A DNA stretch of 64,000 nucleotides from Clavaria fumosa (lineage: Eukaryota; Basidiomycota; Agaricomycetes; Agaricales; Clavariaceae): NCBI GenBank assembly GCA_951802425.1, contig OX637802.1:3100001-3164000 (forward strand). Direction: 5' to 3'. Positions 43,796 through 56,800 of the stretch are shown here, piece by piece (position 1 is the stretch's first letter; the number at the start of each line of letters is the position of its first letter). The notes beneath the pieces are model-generated. The model was not told the origin of the DNA, searched no databases, and saw only the letters and a list, made by a program, of their open reading frames with translations. A program made the position numbers and the translations under genes.

Positions 43796-46700
43796 ATGGT
43801 GCCGAGCCTTCGCGGCCCTGTCTTTATGGCGCTCGTTTATTATCCGCTCATATACGCTCTTTTCTGTCTACTTTTAACTTCGCCCCTGCACGCGCTAAAT
43901 GACTCTCCCACCTCACCCACTACAACTACTTCACCCTCGTGCTTATCTCCACCATCCCAATGTCAGACCAGTGGCGCGCCAAGCTTCTCTGTTTTACAAG
44001 ATATGGCCACCATCACCCAGCGCCGAGTCAGCGCCATCATTGAGGGAGCCAGAAAGAAGACTTCAATATCTTCCTGGTGAGTATCTGGGTGATTTGCCAC
44101 CGGTGAATTCGTATCGCTACTCAGAGAATCAACGATGGCAAAGGCTGAGCACTCTGGAGTCAAATGGCAAATGGCCTGACTCGGACATCAACTACACCAG
44201 TGGCTGTCCCGCTAGAAGGGCCAACTGGCCCGCTCAAGAACACTGGAGCCGCATCAGTACGTCCTTCTTCCCAACAGTGCAGTCATCGCCGAATTGGTTG
44301 GCAAGATTATGACACTCTCGTTTACTTGTGCAGCTACCATGGCTGCCGCTTGGCACAGCGTGCTGCCCTCTGCCGAACAATTCAATGGTGATGCCGACCT
44401 GCGACGCGCTATTTCCCTAGCCATGGATTACTGGTTCATTAATGACTTCGCCAACTCTGCATGTTTGGATGCGGGAGGCACACCTTCTTGCCCATGCGGC
44501 ACTCCCGGTTTCTGGAACACCAACTGGTATTCCAATGTCAGTCTCGCCCTGCTATTTATTCTTTCGTGTCTCCGTTTGCGTGATAGATTTGTACTCATAT
44601 TCTACAGATCATTCTCATTCCAAACTTCGTCAGCCAAAGCTGTCTACTCCTCAATGACACGCTCTCAGAGTTCCAGCTTCAGAGTTGCGCCGCTATCCCG
44701 GCGCGCTCGTACGCCGCTTTTTTGAGGCGTGACCTACATGGCCTCGGGCAGCTGACCGGGGCGAACACGCTCGACGTGGCGAAAGTCGGCATTGACCTTG
44801 CACTCTTGACGGCGAATGCATCGCTTATCACAGACGCGTATCGGAGGGTACATAACGAGATGATCGTAGAGGATGACATCATGGCGGATGGCATTAGAGC
44901 TGATGGAAGTTTTGGCCAACATGCGGGTATCTTGTATAACGGGAATTACGGCAAAGACTAGCAAGTCTCCTACCACTTTTCACCTGTTTTCTAAGCCCTT
45001 CTGCTTCGCTATCCTGATGTCTTTATTTTTCAGCACAAATGACGTGTTGGACCTTGAGCTCGCCGCAGCCGGGACGCAGTTCTCAGCGGGCGAGGAATCA
45101 AGAAAGGCTTTCATTACGCTGTTTGATGGTCATCAGTGGATGATTTATCGCAACATTCTGACGGGAGTGTTGCATTGGGACTTCGTGAGATGGCAAACGT
45201 GCAGTTTTTGTTGGGCAACCATGATCTGACGACCAAAAATGCAGGGCGTTCTTGGCCGCTTCATCAGCTTCCCCGTGGATGACAATCAGTGTGTTCGCTT
45301 CCATCTAACGCCATCGCGCTTAACAGGGGATCATGTAGGGCAACCGCTGAAATCAAGCTCAACCTGACCAAAGTCAAAACACTGGGAGAACAGTGGCACT
45401 CTGGATCCATGGTCAGTTTCGCCGATTCGCTGTCCGAGCGCACAGACTATGCCAACGCGGGGAAACTGGTTGGTAACCGCATGTTCTTTACTAATGACTA
45501 TATGGTGAAAATCCCTCTCTAATCTTGATCGCCTTCGATGCTCATGATTACAATTTGAGGTCCACCGTGGGGAGAATTACATTACCGCAGTGAAGATGTA
45601 TTCTTCGAGGACAAAGAACACCGAATGCACTAATTCACAGAACGTAAGTAGGCGATTTATCACTTTCCCAACTAGAAAGATATCTCTTGCAGCCCTTTGG
45701 CTTCCATCTATCGGATTTTGCCACACGCACGTACGTGCGAGGCGATGAGTACGAAGACATCGCCGCGTCATGGGACTGGAACGCCGTCCCTGGAACAACC
45801 TCTGACGGCGAGACGCCGCTAACGTGTGGGGAGGCGCGCTTCACGGGTATCGAGTCCTTCGTGGGTGGCGTCTCTGACGGCCGACTCGGCATTGCGGCAA
45901 TGCGATACGCAAATCCACACGGGGCCGGCTCGTCAAGGCTGCGGTGGCAGAAAGCGACGTTCTTCCTTGACAACGACGTCCAGCACACCCTTGTCTCGGG
46001 CATCTACAGTGCCAACGCGAGCGCTTCTGTGGTATCCGTGCTGGACCAGAGACGTTACGCTGGCCAGGTGTTCGTGGACTCCGTGGTCAACCCAGCTCCG
46101 TCGTTGCGTCGTCGTCGCCGCCGCTACCGACGGCGACCGGCACAACAGCAGCAAAACCCGACCTCATCGGCGGTCAGCGGAGGGGACGTCCGATCTTTAT
46201 GGCACGGGAATGTGGGTTACACGTTCTTGGCTGAGGCTCCCGTGGACTTGGTGGTGAAGGTTTGGAACGCGACGGGGGACTGGTCGGTGATCGGGACATC
46301 ATGGCAACCACCGACCACGGTAGGGTTATTCGCGGCGTCACTGACGCACAAGACGCTCGACGCCGCTATCGCGTACACAGCATACCCAGGAACGATGAGC
46401 GTCAGCGCATTCGTGGAGAAGAGCCGGACAAGCCGCGTGTGCACGGCACATAATGATGAGCGTGTCTCGGCGGTGATGAGCGGCGATGGTAATGAGCAGG
46501 AGCGGACCGCTATGGCTGTATTCTGGGACACGGATGGTGGGACGGCTACTTTTGACCTTTCTGTACCTGCCAGAGACGCTGGAGGAGATCGGCACGGAGA
46601 CGGGGCGCCCGTGACCGTGACGATCGCGTCGGACTCAAACGCAGCAGTGATTTACCGCCTACATGAAGGGGCCGTCACCGTCTCGGATCCCTCACAGACG

Positions 46701-46838
46701 GTCAAGGCGGTGACGCTGACGATTGCCTGGGATGACGGATTGAATCTCAATGGACGTATTTCTGGTAGCACAAGATCATTGATATTTGATATGCCAACAG
46801 GGGGATTGGCGGGCCAAAGCGTCACACGATACTTGTAG
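43796..46838 (+). CDS. Secreted polysaccharide lyase family 8 (chondroitin/hyaluronate/xanthan lyase type)
   Basis: Nine exons, 43796-44076, 44144-44256, 44334-44536, 44608-44960, 45034-45184, 45245-45288, 45339-45504, 45560-45643 and 45693-46838, join in frame to 846 residues. An N-terminal hydrophobic segment (FMALVYYPLIYALFCLLLTS) ending near LHA is a likely signal peptide. The alpha-toroid part has YTSGCPARRANWPAQEHW, YWFINDF and FWNTNWYSN. The catalytic-site region has ADGSFGQHAGILYNGNYGKD. The beta-sandwich half has WDWNAVPGTTSDGETP and ARFTGIESFVGGVSDGRLGI, typical of PL8. The enzyme would cleave uronic-acid polysaccharides by beta-elimination outside the cell. Oddities are a GC-AG intron at 44961-45033 and an Arg/Gln-rich insertion (RRRRRRYRRRPAQQQQ) in the last exon. 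Confidence 0.9.
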
Positions 46839-47385
46839 GACGGATTGTTGCTTCATTTTTATTTTCATTGCACAGAATTTTAGAGTTGTACAAGCACAAG
46901 ATGTGTGCACGAGGTACAGCACAAGGTTCCATGCATCGGACGGCCGTAGCGCGATCCGACTCGTTCGGTCGCATTGTAAGATCTTCCGAATGGGTCATTC
47001 CTTTTTCCGTCATCACGGTACTACCCCACACACCACACTGAAGCCTGAGGCCGTGCAAATGCGCTGTGCCTTGTCCATGTGCTAGCATATCGCAACCTCC
47101 GTCGCGACGTGATCAAGATCACTCCCCTTCCCGCCATCACCACTGTTCACATGGAGTCGTGCTGCTGCTAAAGACCCTCTCATAGACCTACTGCCTTCAC
47201 TGGCAAGAATTCGTTCATTTTTGCATCAAGAGCAGGCCTCGATTTCTTCTCCTTCCTAATGGTTGATATCCTATTGGCCGTATCCGCGGCTAAGATTCTC
47301 CGCACGCTTTTCATCACGAGGTATCTAAGCGGTAGGGACTCTCTTGACCGTTTGCGAAAAACCACATCTGATACTTAGCATGTCG
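46839..47385. other. Intergenic between lyase and DUF6533-like gene
   Basis: Holds the lyase 3' region and presumably the first exon of the next gene, which I could not place. Confidence 0.45.
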
Positions 47386-47389
47386 ATTG

Positions 47390-48629
47390 TCAGCCGTCGC
47401 TCTCGCACTCATATTATATGACCACGCTATCACATTTGCCGATGAAATTGACCTTGTCTGGACTGCGCCTGGGTCCCTAGTCAAGTGGGCTTTTCTCATG
47501 AATCGATACATCGTACCCTTTGCCCAGCTTTTGAACGCTACTTGTGAGTTGTTGAGAGCGCTTCGTCTTACATGCCGCCGACACCTTACTCTCCGTTCCC
47601 TTGTCAGATTTTGGCTTTAACGTAGAATATTCAGATATTGTGAGTTCTAGCGGTAGTCTGCGTCGTTTTCTGTATTGAACATCATCTATTCTTCTGTTAG
47701 GGGTGGGGGTTGATTCCGTTCCCGTCCTCCATGCACTCGTCTTGACCATGTAGTAGGTGCCGGCAAGCGTTAACAGCCACAACAGCACTTGGCATTTGTT
47801 CCATGGCTACCGCGAATTTCCTAGTTCTACTTCGCGTCGTCCGCAATTGGGATCGAGATAGGGTATGCATGTACCGCTTACTTCGTTTATGTGCTTTCAA
47901 TTGCATTACAGAGCATAGTCATCTGGTTATCTTCCGCATTTATGATTTGCTTCACTGCTCAATGCGTTTTCCTCATCAAGACTGTCATCTCTCTTCAATG
48001 TGCGTCTCTTTGTCGTCTTTACTTTTATGACAGAGCTCATTCGGGTCGCACGACTAAATAGCACACACGTTCTATAACTCACTCTTTCGCACTTGCATTG
48101 TCGTGAACTCCAGTCCCTTCTTGATCGCAGTCTGGGCCATCCCTGTATGCCTCCATCATTTTTGATGTATCTATTGACCCATGTTTCATCAGCTAGTATT
48201 CGAGTTTCTCGTCCTTGGCTGTTCCTTGTGGAACGCCGTTGATCGCCCCCGCGACGCTCGCATTCCGTTCGGCAGCGTCCTGCTGCACGACGGCGTCGCC
48301 TTCTTTGCCGTGAGTCTCTCCTGCTTCAGCTCTCAAACATCACACTCCTTTGGCTAACGAGACACGCAGATGTTCGCCTCCCTGCGGAGCATCAACCTCA
48401 TTCTGGCTGTTGTTGGGCAAGGAGGGCAGGCTTACCTCGGCACCCTGTGTGTCATCATTTTTCAGACATTTATTATAGGACTGATCAGAGTCGATGCGAC
48501 TCTAGCATTGTGTGGACTGCCATCACGGTTTTACTCAATCGGGCGATCTTCTTCTTCCGCCAGAAGGATGATTTGCAGGTCATTCTCCACTCTTTTGAGC
48601 ACAAGGAGGCGTGGTCGGCGTATTTATAG
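47390..48629 (+). CDS. DUF6533-like multi-pass membrane protein, several exons
   Basis: The exon near 47390-47546 encodes VALALILYDHAITFADEIDL and LVKWAFLMNRYIVPFAQLLN, the conserved first two helices of the basidiomycete DUF6533 family. An exon near 47787-47862 gives LGICSMATANFLVLLRVVRNWDR. Exon 48190-48318 gives LVFEFLVLGCSLWNAVDRPR. The exon from 48371 gives MFASLRSINLILAVVGQ. The last (about 48513-48629) gives SIVWTAITVLLNRAIFFFRQ. The order matches the family: seven or so membrane segments and an Asn/Asp-rich loop. The start exon and some joins are unresolved, so I give only outer limits. Function of the family is unknown. Confidence 0.62.
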
Positions 48630-49597
48630 ATCTGTCTATCGTTCACCATATTTTTTCTTATTATATGGATCGCCACGATGGATTCAGCACCAATATAATC
48701 GGAAGATGCACCGTTCTTATGGACTTGTGTGTACCCTGGACGATAGCGATGCGATTAATCATTAACGGAGCGCCAGGCCGGTGCCTGAGTCAATATCTGA
48801 TCTGATGTACTCTGATGCATCGCCGAACGGCTCGTCCGTTACAACCTTCTGCGCTTTGAATAACGTTTGCCTTGAGCACACCGCAAGCGATGATATACAA
48901 TCCGACAACGAATGCACGCTCTTGGTTGTTCGTCTCTCAGACTCTTTCTGGGACATTCTGCGACCGAACTTGTTGGAAAGATACTGAGACGGCAGAGTCA
49001 ATCACTATGGAACGCTGATGCATGATCGGTTCGTGGTTGAGCGTGATACGGTAACTAGATTGCTCACTCGCGATAGACACGTTGTCACCTTACCTTGCAA
49101 CATCATTGTCGCGAACCGCTTGGAGCAAAGGCTACATTGATGAAATCGTGTGGTTGCACCGCGGCTGTTTCTCCACTTGAGAATGCTTGGATGAGGAGGA
49201 CAGGGGATAACAATCACGATGCCCATATCTATCGTCATGGCAGAGAGAGCAAGCCTCTTCACAGCCCCTGCTTGTTCACCCATCATCCAAAGTGCGCAGG
49301 CCCCGCCCCTCCCTCCTTTCTTCTACCATCTTCCATTGCCTTACGACTGACTTCACAGACGCTCCTTCCTCGTTTCGGTTGGGCGGCTTTGTTTTTACTC
49401 CTGCGTTTGAGCTGGCTCTCTTCCTCATCAACCTTTCCAACTGTCGTCGCGGGCGGCGCGATAACTTCTTTTGCAACACTAACCTTACACTTCCTTCCTG
49501 CTAGGCAGCTGTTTCTCGGCCTTCAAGCATTTTTTGCACCTCACTGGCTACCCCAGGGTTCTCTGTCGCTTAGTCCAGCCCTCTCGTTTTGGACAAC
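48630..49597. other. Intergenic region upstream of the receptor gene
   Basis: Contains the 5' leader of the receptor gene, rich in CT near 49300-49590. No other gene signal was recognised. Confidence 0.5.
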
Positions 49598-51382
49598 ATG
49601 TCTTATTACAGCGCTTCCAACAGCAGCACCTCAACCATTCCGCTTCCGAATGGCGAGCAGCTGATCACTAAGATTCTGTATTCGCCCCGGGAGACACACG
49701 GTGTTGTCGTAAGTCGAATTCATTTTCTGCTCGTTCTCCTTTTTTCTTTGTCTTTTTTGTTTGTGGAAGGGAGAGAAGAGGAAATGAATTTAGAGCTATC
49801 GTTTTATTTTTGTGTTCTAGAGGCAAAAATTCATGCAACCGCCTCTTCTTTTTTTCTAGGTCTTGGTGGTCATCTCGTGCTTCAGTCTGATCGCTGTGGT
49901 TGGACTACTCATTGCCATCGGTCTCTCGGCGTATAATACCAGGAAATCTCCAGATCCTCATCTATTCGTCAGAACTCCTGTAGCAGGATACTTCATTTCG
50001 TTGCTGATTTTTGACATCATCCAAGGTTCGGCTTCACCATTAGTACACATATAGTTCCACGAGCGAGACCCTTCGTCTCACGATCATCTCTTTAGCCATA
50101 GGCTCTATCATCAACGCGGCATGGATCAACCGTCAAATGGTTGAGGCCGGTCCTCTTTGTTCCGTTCAAGGTGTGTGGCTTCCTATTCACCAAAATCAAT
50201 GACCACATTAGTCCTTCGCGCAGGCTTTATCAAGCAAAGTGCGGACGTCGGCGGTGGCCTATGGTCGCTGATCATAGCTTTTCATACGTTTTGCATTCTG
50301 TTCATGGACTGGCATATACCTCCGTATGCTTACTGGGCTGCCCTGGTCTTCGTTTGGTCCCTCATCGCCACCGTCGTTATTGGCGGCCCGGCGACGCTGA
50401 ACACCGCCAAAAGGGGCCCATTCTGTCAGTCGCCTCGTTTCTTTTTTCGTCGTATCCATATCACTCATGCCTTTACTTGACATAGGGGGAATCTCGGGTT
50501 ATTGGTGCTGGATTACTGCTGGGTACCAGGCGGAACGTGTCACGTAGGTCCTTTTCTGTACCAAAATTCAGACGCACGATCTCTGACGAAATACAGGCTG
50601 GATTACATGATCGTACGCTGTTCCTTTGATCATAGTGGAATCCCTCATGACCCCATCGTAATACAGATGTTTTTGTCGGCGTTTCTTAGTTTTATTCTGT
50701 ACTCGCTCGTCTTCTTGAGGCTTCGCGGCAACATTGTTGTGGAGGGTTGGCGCGTGAAATTTCAGAGGCGTCAAACATCGGACGCTGCCTGGGCTCGAGC
50801 TCAGGAGGACAGAGTCCTCGCCATTGCGCGCACCATGTTGCTGTATGTTCTCCATTTCTTGACTTGGAATCCGTGATCAAAGACTGAGGATGCTCCTCCT
50901 CGTGCAGGTTCCCGGTATGCTTGATTACTATCCTGCCGCAATTGTCTGGCTTAGTGCGGCTCCCACACAGATCGCCTACTCTATTCTTGTTCTCCCGATA
51001 GCGGCCGCCCGTTTTAGTGCATGGTCAGGCAAGACAGTGCCCTTTGAAGTGACGATCTTCGGGTGCACAATGTTTGACTGTCTTCCTTCCGACCTGCTCA
51101 CGTTTATCTCCTAGTGGTTCCGTCTTTCTCACTTCTGGGCTAGTCAACGTCATTCTATTCACGACAGCGCGACGCATCCTCCCCCCACACACGGTGTTCC
51201 CGAATTTGAAGTTATTCGGCCGAGGCATCGTACAGAAGGCAACAGTGCGCGTGTATCCCTCGCCTCCCCGCTACTACCCTAGTAGCGACGCTAGCAACAC
51301 TGTGCCCCCACCGATTAGTCGCGAGGCCGACGGCGCTCATTCCGATGACGAGCACGAAAAGAGCATTCCGGGTATGCTCTGA
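49598..51382 (+). CDS. Seven-helix G-protein-coupled receptor, fungal glucose/cAMP-receptor type
   Basis: Ten exons, 49598-49708, 49860-50025, 50096-50170, 50224-50424, 50486-50543, 50597-50612, 50667-50842, 50908-50914, 50971-51062 and 51115-51382, join to 389 residues. Helices are visible as VVISCFSLIAVVGLLIAIGL, VAGYFISLLIFDIIQAIGSI, LWSLIIAFHTFCILFMDW, YWAALVFVWSLIATVVI, MFLSAFLSFILYSLVFLRLR, FPIAYSILVLPIAAARF and LTSGLVNVILFTTARRILP. FVRTPVAGYFISLL, ISGYWCWI and the cytoplasmic RLRGNI loop are shared with Git3/Gpr1-like and cAMP-receptor-like fungal GPCRs. It likely sits in the plasma membrane and couples to a G-alpha of the cAMP pathway; the ligand is unknown. Exon 8 is only 7 nt; it is required to restore LLFPIAYSILVLP. 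Confidence 0.88.
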
Positions 51383-51795
51383 CGGCCCGGACCCTGCGCT
51401 TTGTGCTACCCAATTTTTTTGTTTTGTTTTGCTATCTGTCTTTTTCTCTCCATCTGATCGGGGTCGTCAAGGAGAACGATGACAAGTGGGCAAGTTTTCT
51501 TCGATGCGATTGAAGGGTTGTGATATAGGCCCTGGAACATACCTCGAGGCGTTTTGACGCTTTGATTATCCAGGGTTATTTTAGCCGTGACTTCTGATAA
51601 AATTTTGTGACTGTTTCTGCGTTCCAGGCCTGCTTGTATTCTGGATGATTTCTGGTTACGTATTGGTGTAGTTTTACCTTTGTCAATGGGTTTGTCTTCG
51701 TCTGCGATTTTGTTGTTTTCGTCTGCGATTTGTTTTCGTCTGCGATTTTGGCGTCTTCGGTTTGGTACGAAATCACATGACTCTTCACCACTTGA
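51383..51795. other. Intergenic; short TCGTCTGCGATTT repeat
   Basis: TCGTCTGCGATTT recurs three times at about 51695-51750 (CTTCGTCTGCGATTTTG, TTCGTCTGCGATTTG, TTCGTCTGCGATTTTGG). It lies just upstream of DUO1 and may be part of its promoter or leader. Confidence 0.6.
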
Positions 51796-52658
51796 ATGGA
51801 TTCGTCTGACTTCTACGTTCCGTCCAATGATTCTCGCCTGTTATCGGGGAGTGAAGTTGATTTTGGCGGAGAAAAGGAAGAGGGGGATGAGGAGAACCCG
51901 TTCGATGTCGCCAAGGAAGATGTAAGGCAGGACGACGCGAACGCGGATGCGAAAGAGGAGAGACTACGGCACGATCTGTTCATCCTCAAGAAGATCAACG
52001 CGTCCTTGGGGACGTATCGCGAAGCGCTACAACATACGCAGTCTGCCAGTGAAGTACGCCTTTGTTGTATGCGTTTCATTGACATCTACTGACATTTTGT
52101 CTGCATGCAGCATGTTGCCGCGCAGCTGGAACAAACGGACGCGCTGCTAAATAGGTACATGAGTATGTTATCGAAGTCGGAGGACCTTTCGCGCTTGATT
52201 TTCGACGAGCATTTCAAAGGCGGTCAGAGGGTGCGTTTCTTTATTGTCTACCACCCATCGCATGCTCATCAGCTCAACGCCCCCCACCCTAATCTGTGTA
52301 GGATGACGAAGTCTTGGAACACGAACGACAAGAGGCGAGGCGGCGGACGGAGCGAGAAGCGCGCGAACGCAAGGCTGCAGAGAAACGAGAAGAGGAGCGG
52401 CTCGATAGACTACGCGTGGAAAAGGCTGCACGGGAAGAGAAGGAGCGGCGGGAGAGGGAGGCGCAGGAGAGGATGGGTGAGCGTGCGGCGGTAAGAGGTG
52501 TGCGAGGCACCCGGGCCTCGATGCGTGCGACGAGAGGTCGGGGGCAAGTATGTGCGTGTTTTCCCTTCTGTGCCTTCATGTGGATCTCAACCCTTCTAGC
52601 GACTGGGATACCTCGAGGCCATAGGAAGGAAAGCTCTGCTGCTCGTGCTAGGGCATAG
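51796..52658 (+). CDS. DUO1: DASH complex subunit DUO1
   Basis: Exons 51796-52053, 52111-52230 and 52302 onward join in frame from MDSSDFYVPSNDSRLLSG. The conserved core LKKINASLGTYREALQHTQS, HVAAQLEQTDALLNRYMSML and SKSEDLSRLIFDEHFKGGQR is the Duo1 family signature: two helices plus the terminal W/F-x-G segment. A long charged helix rich in Arg/Glu follows (EARRRTEREARERKAAEKRE) and an Arg/Gly-rich tail (RGTRASMRATRGRG). Duo1 is part of the fungal DASH/Dam1 ring that couples kinetochores to spindle microtubules. The 3' end is uncertain: the frame reads through to 52658, but a GTATGT donor at about 52548 could splice to a short last exon. Confidence 0.8.
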
Positions 52659-53830
52659 CAATGTCCGAATGATCTTGCCATTGATTTAAGGGGAGGATCC
52701 ATTATTGAGCGATCAACTTGGCCAACGGCGAGCTGCGAGCTGCGACCTTGCATCCGAATGATGCTGGTTACGAGTGTTTCCAATGGGACCACAGATTGTG
52801 ACAGACCACGGGTGTGTTTTCAATTGATTCGAAACGTCTGTCTCCATCTCAGGACGTTTTAGACGGCTAGACAGCTGACACTGATCAATGCTCAGCGGTC
52901 GGCCCCACTAACGTGAATTACTTTGAGGGTTAGTGTCATCGTGCCGGATCATCTGACTTAATTTTCTGGGCTCCGTGGACCCAGGAATGCCGCCCGCGCG
53001 ACAAATGTACAGCGATTGCACATGGAGCAACGTTGGTTGCCATCGCGATACTCCCAACTTGCAGGGCTCCGAACGAAGCATGTATGTAACCCGCTCCCAC
53101 CCTGGGAGTTGACCTCTGAGTCCTGTACCTTGACGGGTATGGTGCATCCTCATGAAGTGTCACCGGCGGCATCAAAGCCATGGTGAAATCAGACAGTGCA
53201 ACGTGTACATTTTTTTTTAACGCCATGTCAGTGGGTGACGAGAAATCAAATTCGCACGGCTGTAAAGTGTCACGGAGGGGTCGAGTGTTTGTCCCAAGGG
53301 GGATTGAGCCCCGCGCTGCTAATGCACCCGGCACCCGGACACATTGTTGCCCTGCATTGAGGAGGAACCCATTTCTCTCTCGCGATGCTTACTTATTGTA
53401 AATGAGAGTCGCAATGAAAAAAAACCTTGCAGTAAAAATTGATCAGAAATTAATCAGAAATTGATTTTATTTATTCTATTTTACGTGAATTTTCAGTCAC
53501 CGTGTTCTCTTGCTCTGTTCCTCCTCAACAGCGGTCGCTGTCGTTGTCGTCGCCGTCGTCGCTGTCGTTGTTAACGTCGACCACGTCTACCGACGTCCTT
53601 GGTTGGTCATACCCACATTCATCATCCAATACCCCACCACTCTTTCAGGTCTTCACAGTCTTTCACATTCTCCCCCTTTCCCGTTACGATTATTCGAGCC
53701 TCGTTGCAAAGCCACCTCTGGCCTCCCCGTTTCGCCCTCTCTCCCTCTCTCTCCTTTGCACTGCAACAACACCTTCCATTCCACCAATAACGAACGCTCA
53801 CCAGGCTCGCCCTCAAAACCTTTGCGAAAG
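52659..53830. other. Intergenic and 5' leader of the RhoGAP gene
   Basis: No gene recognised. 53500-53830 is pyrimidine-rich (CGTCGTCGC and CTCTCCCTCTCT runs), typical of a fungal promoter and leader. 53440-53475 has a duplicated ATCAGAAATTAATCAGAAAT motif. Confidence 0.5.
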
Positions 53831-56800
53831 ATGTCCGCTGCAAGTCCTATCCCTCTCTCGTCGCCTCATTCGGTCCTTTCCATCACTCGTCACGTTGACC
53901 CATACCCGGCTTCTGTCTCTTTTTCTGACATCGGGTCCCCTTCTGCAAATCACCACCTCGATCACCCGCCCAACCTACCGTCATCTGCACAGATGAACGG
54001 TTCAGCGTCTAACATGGCCAAAGGCGTCGGGACGCAATCACCTCCGGCGGCTCCAGATGAGACAGCCAGCGTCAAGGAGACGGGCAATGTCGCGTGGGGG
54101 TCCAACTTCTGGGTCACTCTAGTCGATCCTCAAGTACGTTTCCCAGTGGTCCATCCGCTTACCTCGACTCCTGACCGTCAGTTTTTGACGCTACCCCAAA
54201 GTCACAAACATCTTTTTTCGCTTGTCCGGCTACCGGCCATGTGAGTTGGGATCCGCCAGTCGGAAACTTCGTGTAGGCTCTTTCTGTCCTCTGTTTTGTG
54301 TTGCTTTGCCCAAGATGACCCAACTCGGTTCCCGCACAGGTTGCCGCCCAGCGCAGAAGGCGAATGGTGGGAGTTGAGCGATGAGTCGCGCGGTGGCCTT
54401 CCATACTACTACCAGACCAAGACGGGGGAGACTGTGTGGGAACGTCCGGAAGGATTTGTGATCCCGTTGGGCATCATCCAGGTACGAGGCCGCAATCTGC
54501 ATCCGATCTTTTTATACATATTCTTCTCTTCATCTCTTTTTTGACTTGACCGCACCTCGCAGGACACAGCACTAGGTCGTCGGCTATCGCAAACGACCTT
54601 CAATCGCTCATCTAAAGTCATGGATTCAGGCACCACAACATCAGACGTTTCCCGACAGCAAGAAGCACAGCAGCAGCAACCGTCCTATCAACGCTCGCGC
54701 TCTCTCACTTTTGAGGATGATCTGCAACAACAGCAGCGGGCCCGAGACCATGCTGGTGGCCGATCGCGAACCGCTCCCGCTGCACGGCCCTTGCCGGCAA
54801 ACAAAACCCCCAACTCTAGCGGTGTCAGCACTGGAAACCACGGGAGAACACCGCCATCTTATGCCTCTCCCAACGGCGGCAACTCCGGCAGCGGCAGTAA
54901 AAGGCCGCTCTCGTCCTCCGACCCGCGCTGGCTGAACGCCACTCACCTGCCACCCATCCCTGGGTCACCGTGCGCGACGGACGCATCGGCGCCGCCCTCG
55001 CCCAGTTCGGGAAAATCGAGCAAGTTCAGCGCGCGAACATGGGATTCATCGCCTGAGAAGGATTCGCCGCTGCGCCACCCTCACACTCCCGAAAACGGAC
55101 TCATGCATGGTGCGGGGAGTGTCCATGGCGGCAGGAACGGTAACGGTAACGGTAACGTCAGTGTCAATGCGACGCCCCCGTCGCATGCCGGGGAACGACC
55201 GAGGCCCAGGTCGCCCTCGTTCGTGCCCTCTTCGGGACCGCCGCGGAGTTTGGCGGCTGCGGTAGAGATGCTAGCGAACTCACCGTTCGCCGAGAAACGG
55301 TCCGTGTCGGAGAGCGGGCACGAATCGCCATCGTCTACCAAGCCTCCGCGACGCAGTGCTGAGCATCATCACACCCCGTCTTCATCGTCATATAATACAC
55401 CCTCTCCCAAGGACAAGTCTGGAGGCAAGGGTATACTGACGGCTAAGTCGTCTCCGCTGAGGCGGACAGCTGTGCAGCCTGCCTCCACTGCGCAACCGAA
55501 AGAACCGTTCTGGTCGAGACACCCCGGATCGCATATCATTGGCAAGGATATCGGGCATCCGCGGTTGGACTTCGGTGAATATCATTCATTTCTCCGTTGA
55601 GCGGTTTTCATTCTGACTCCTTTTTAGAGGCGACCTTGAATATGAGCCCCGTCAAGTTCAGGCTGGCGAGTAAACCAATCCCGGTTGAGCCGCCTCGGCC
55701 CTTGCGCATCCCGATCTCGGCGCCGTCGATCGATACAAAGTGCGGTCCTTGTCACATTCTTCCGAGGAGCACTGTCGTGTTGGCTGATGCACTTCACAAC
55801 GACACCCACCGTGTTACCGATGGCGACAGCAAATCGTTGAAGACATACCCGGTGCTCCCACATGACCTCGCATCGGATATTCAGCAGTTCGTGCAGTCGG
55901 ACTACGCGAAGCGGTATTTCTCCACGCACCGCACCGGCTTCATCTTTAGGCGCAGAGTGCCTGTCGCTCAGATGATGAGTTGGCAAAAGGTTTTCTGACC
56001 TCTGTTCGTGCCTTGCTATATTCTGACTTCTTTTTCTCTTCCTCCTGCCATCCAGTCGCCATTGACTGCACCCTTACTCTCAGTCAACAGGGGCCTCAGC
56101 AAAGAGGCGGTCAAGATTTTCAAAGTCATCCAACGCATCATGGGCGACCGCGACCGCGATCGGCCTGTTGGTGTTCCGCTTCGCCGCACGGACTATCCAT
56201 ATCTCTTGGGAAGTAACACGTCTACTGCGTCGCTGAGCTCGACTCTTGTGGGCTTGCTGGAGGAGGAACGTTGGCTTTTGGCGGAGGGTTTGGCGCATGG
56301 GGAGCTGCGGGACGAGATTTATTGCCAAGTAATGAAGCAGCTCACAGGGAACCCTAATCCGTAAGTTACAATCACGTGTCTAGTCACGTACCCATTTTTT
56401 AATATGCTCCCATTACCCTCTTCCACAGCGAGAGCGCGTTCCGTGGCTGGCAACTCCTTTGTGTCCTACTGATCACGTTCCCTCCCTCTAAAAATTTCGA
56501 GTTATACCTGCGATCGTTCATACAGCAGCGAACGACACAGTTTGAAGGTAGAATTGATGTGATGGCTAAGTATTGCGTTCGGAGGTTGGGTTTCATATCG
56601 AAAAAGGGACCGAGGGGGAAACCACCCACGCTAGCGGAAATAGAGACGGCCTCAGTGAGTTGCCTGTTCCTGACGTCGTTGCGCTTTCTTTGGATTTGGC
56701 ACACATGTTAAACACTTCATTGCTCCGCGTCCAGGATGCTGCCTTCAACCCTTCAACATTTGGCGAGTCACTGGACGCGACAATCCGATTACAGGAGCGC

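Noticed and set aside
53269..53340. tRNA-like T-arm (GGGGGATTGAGCCCC) on either strand
   Set aside because: A B-box-like stretch is visible but no acceptor stem, anticodon arm or A box could be paired around it.
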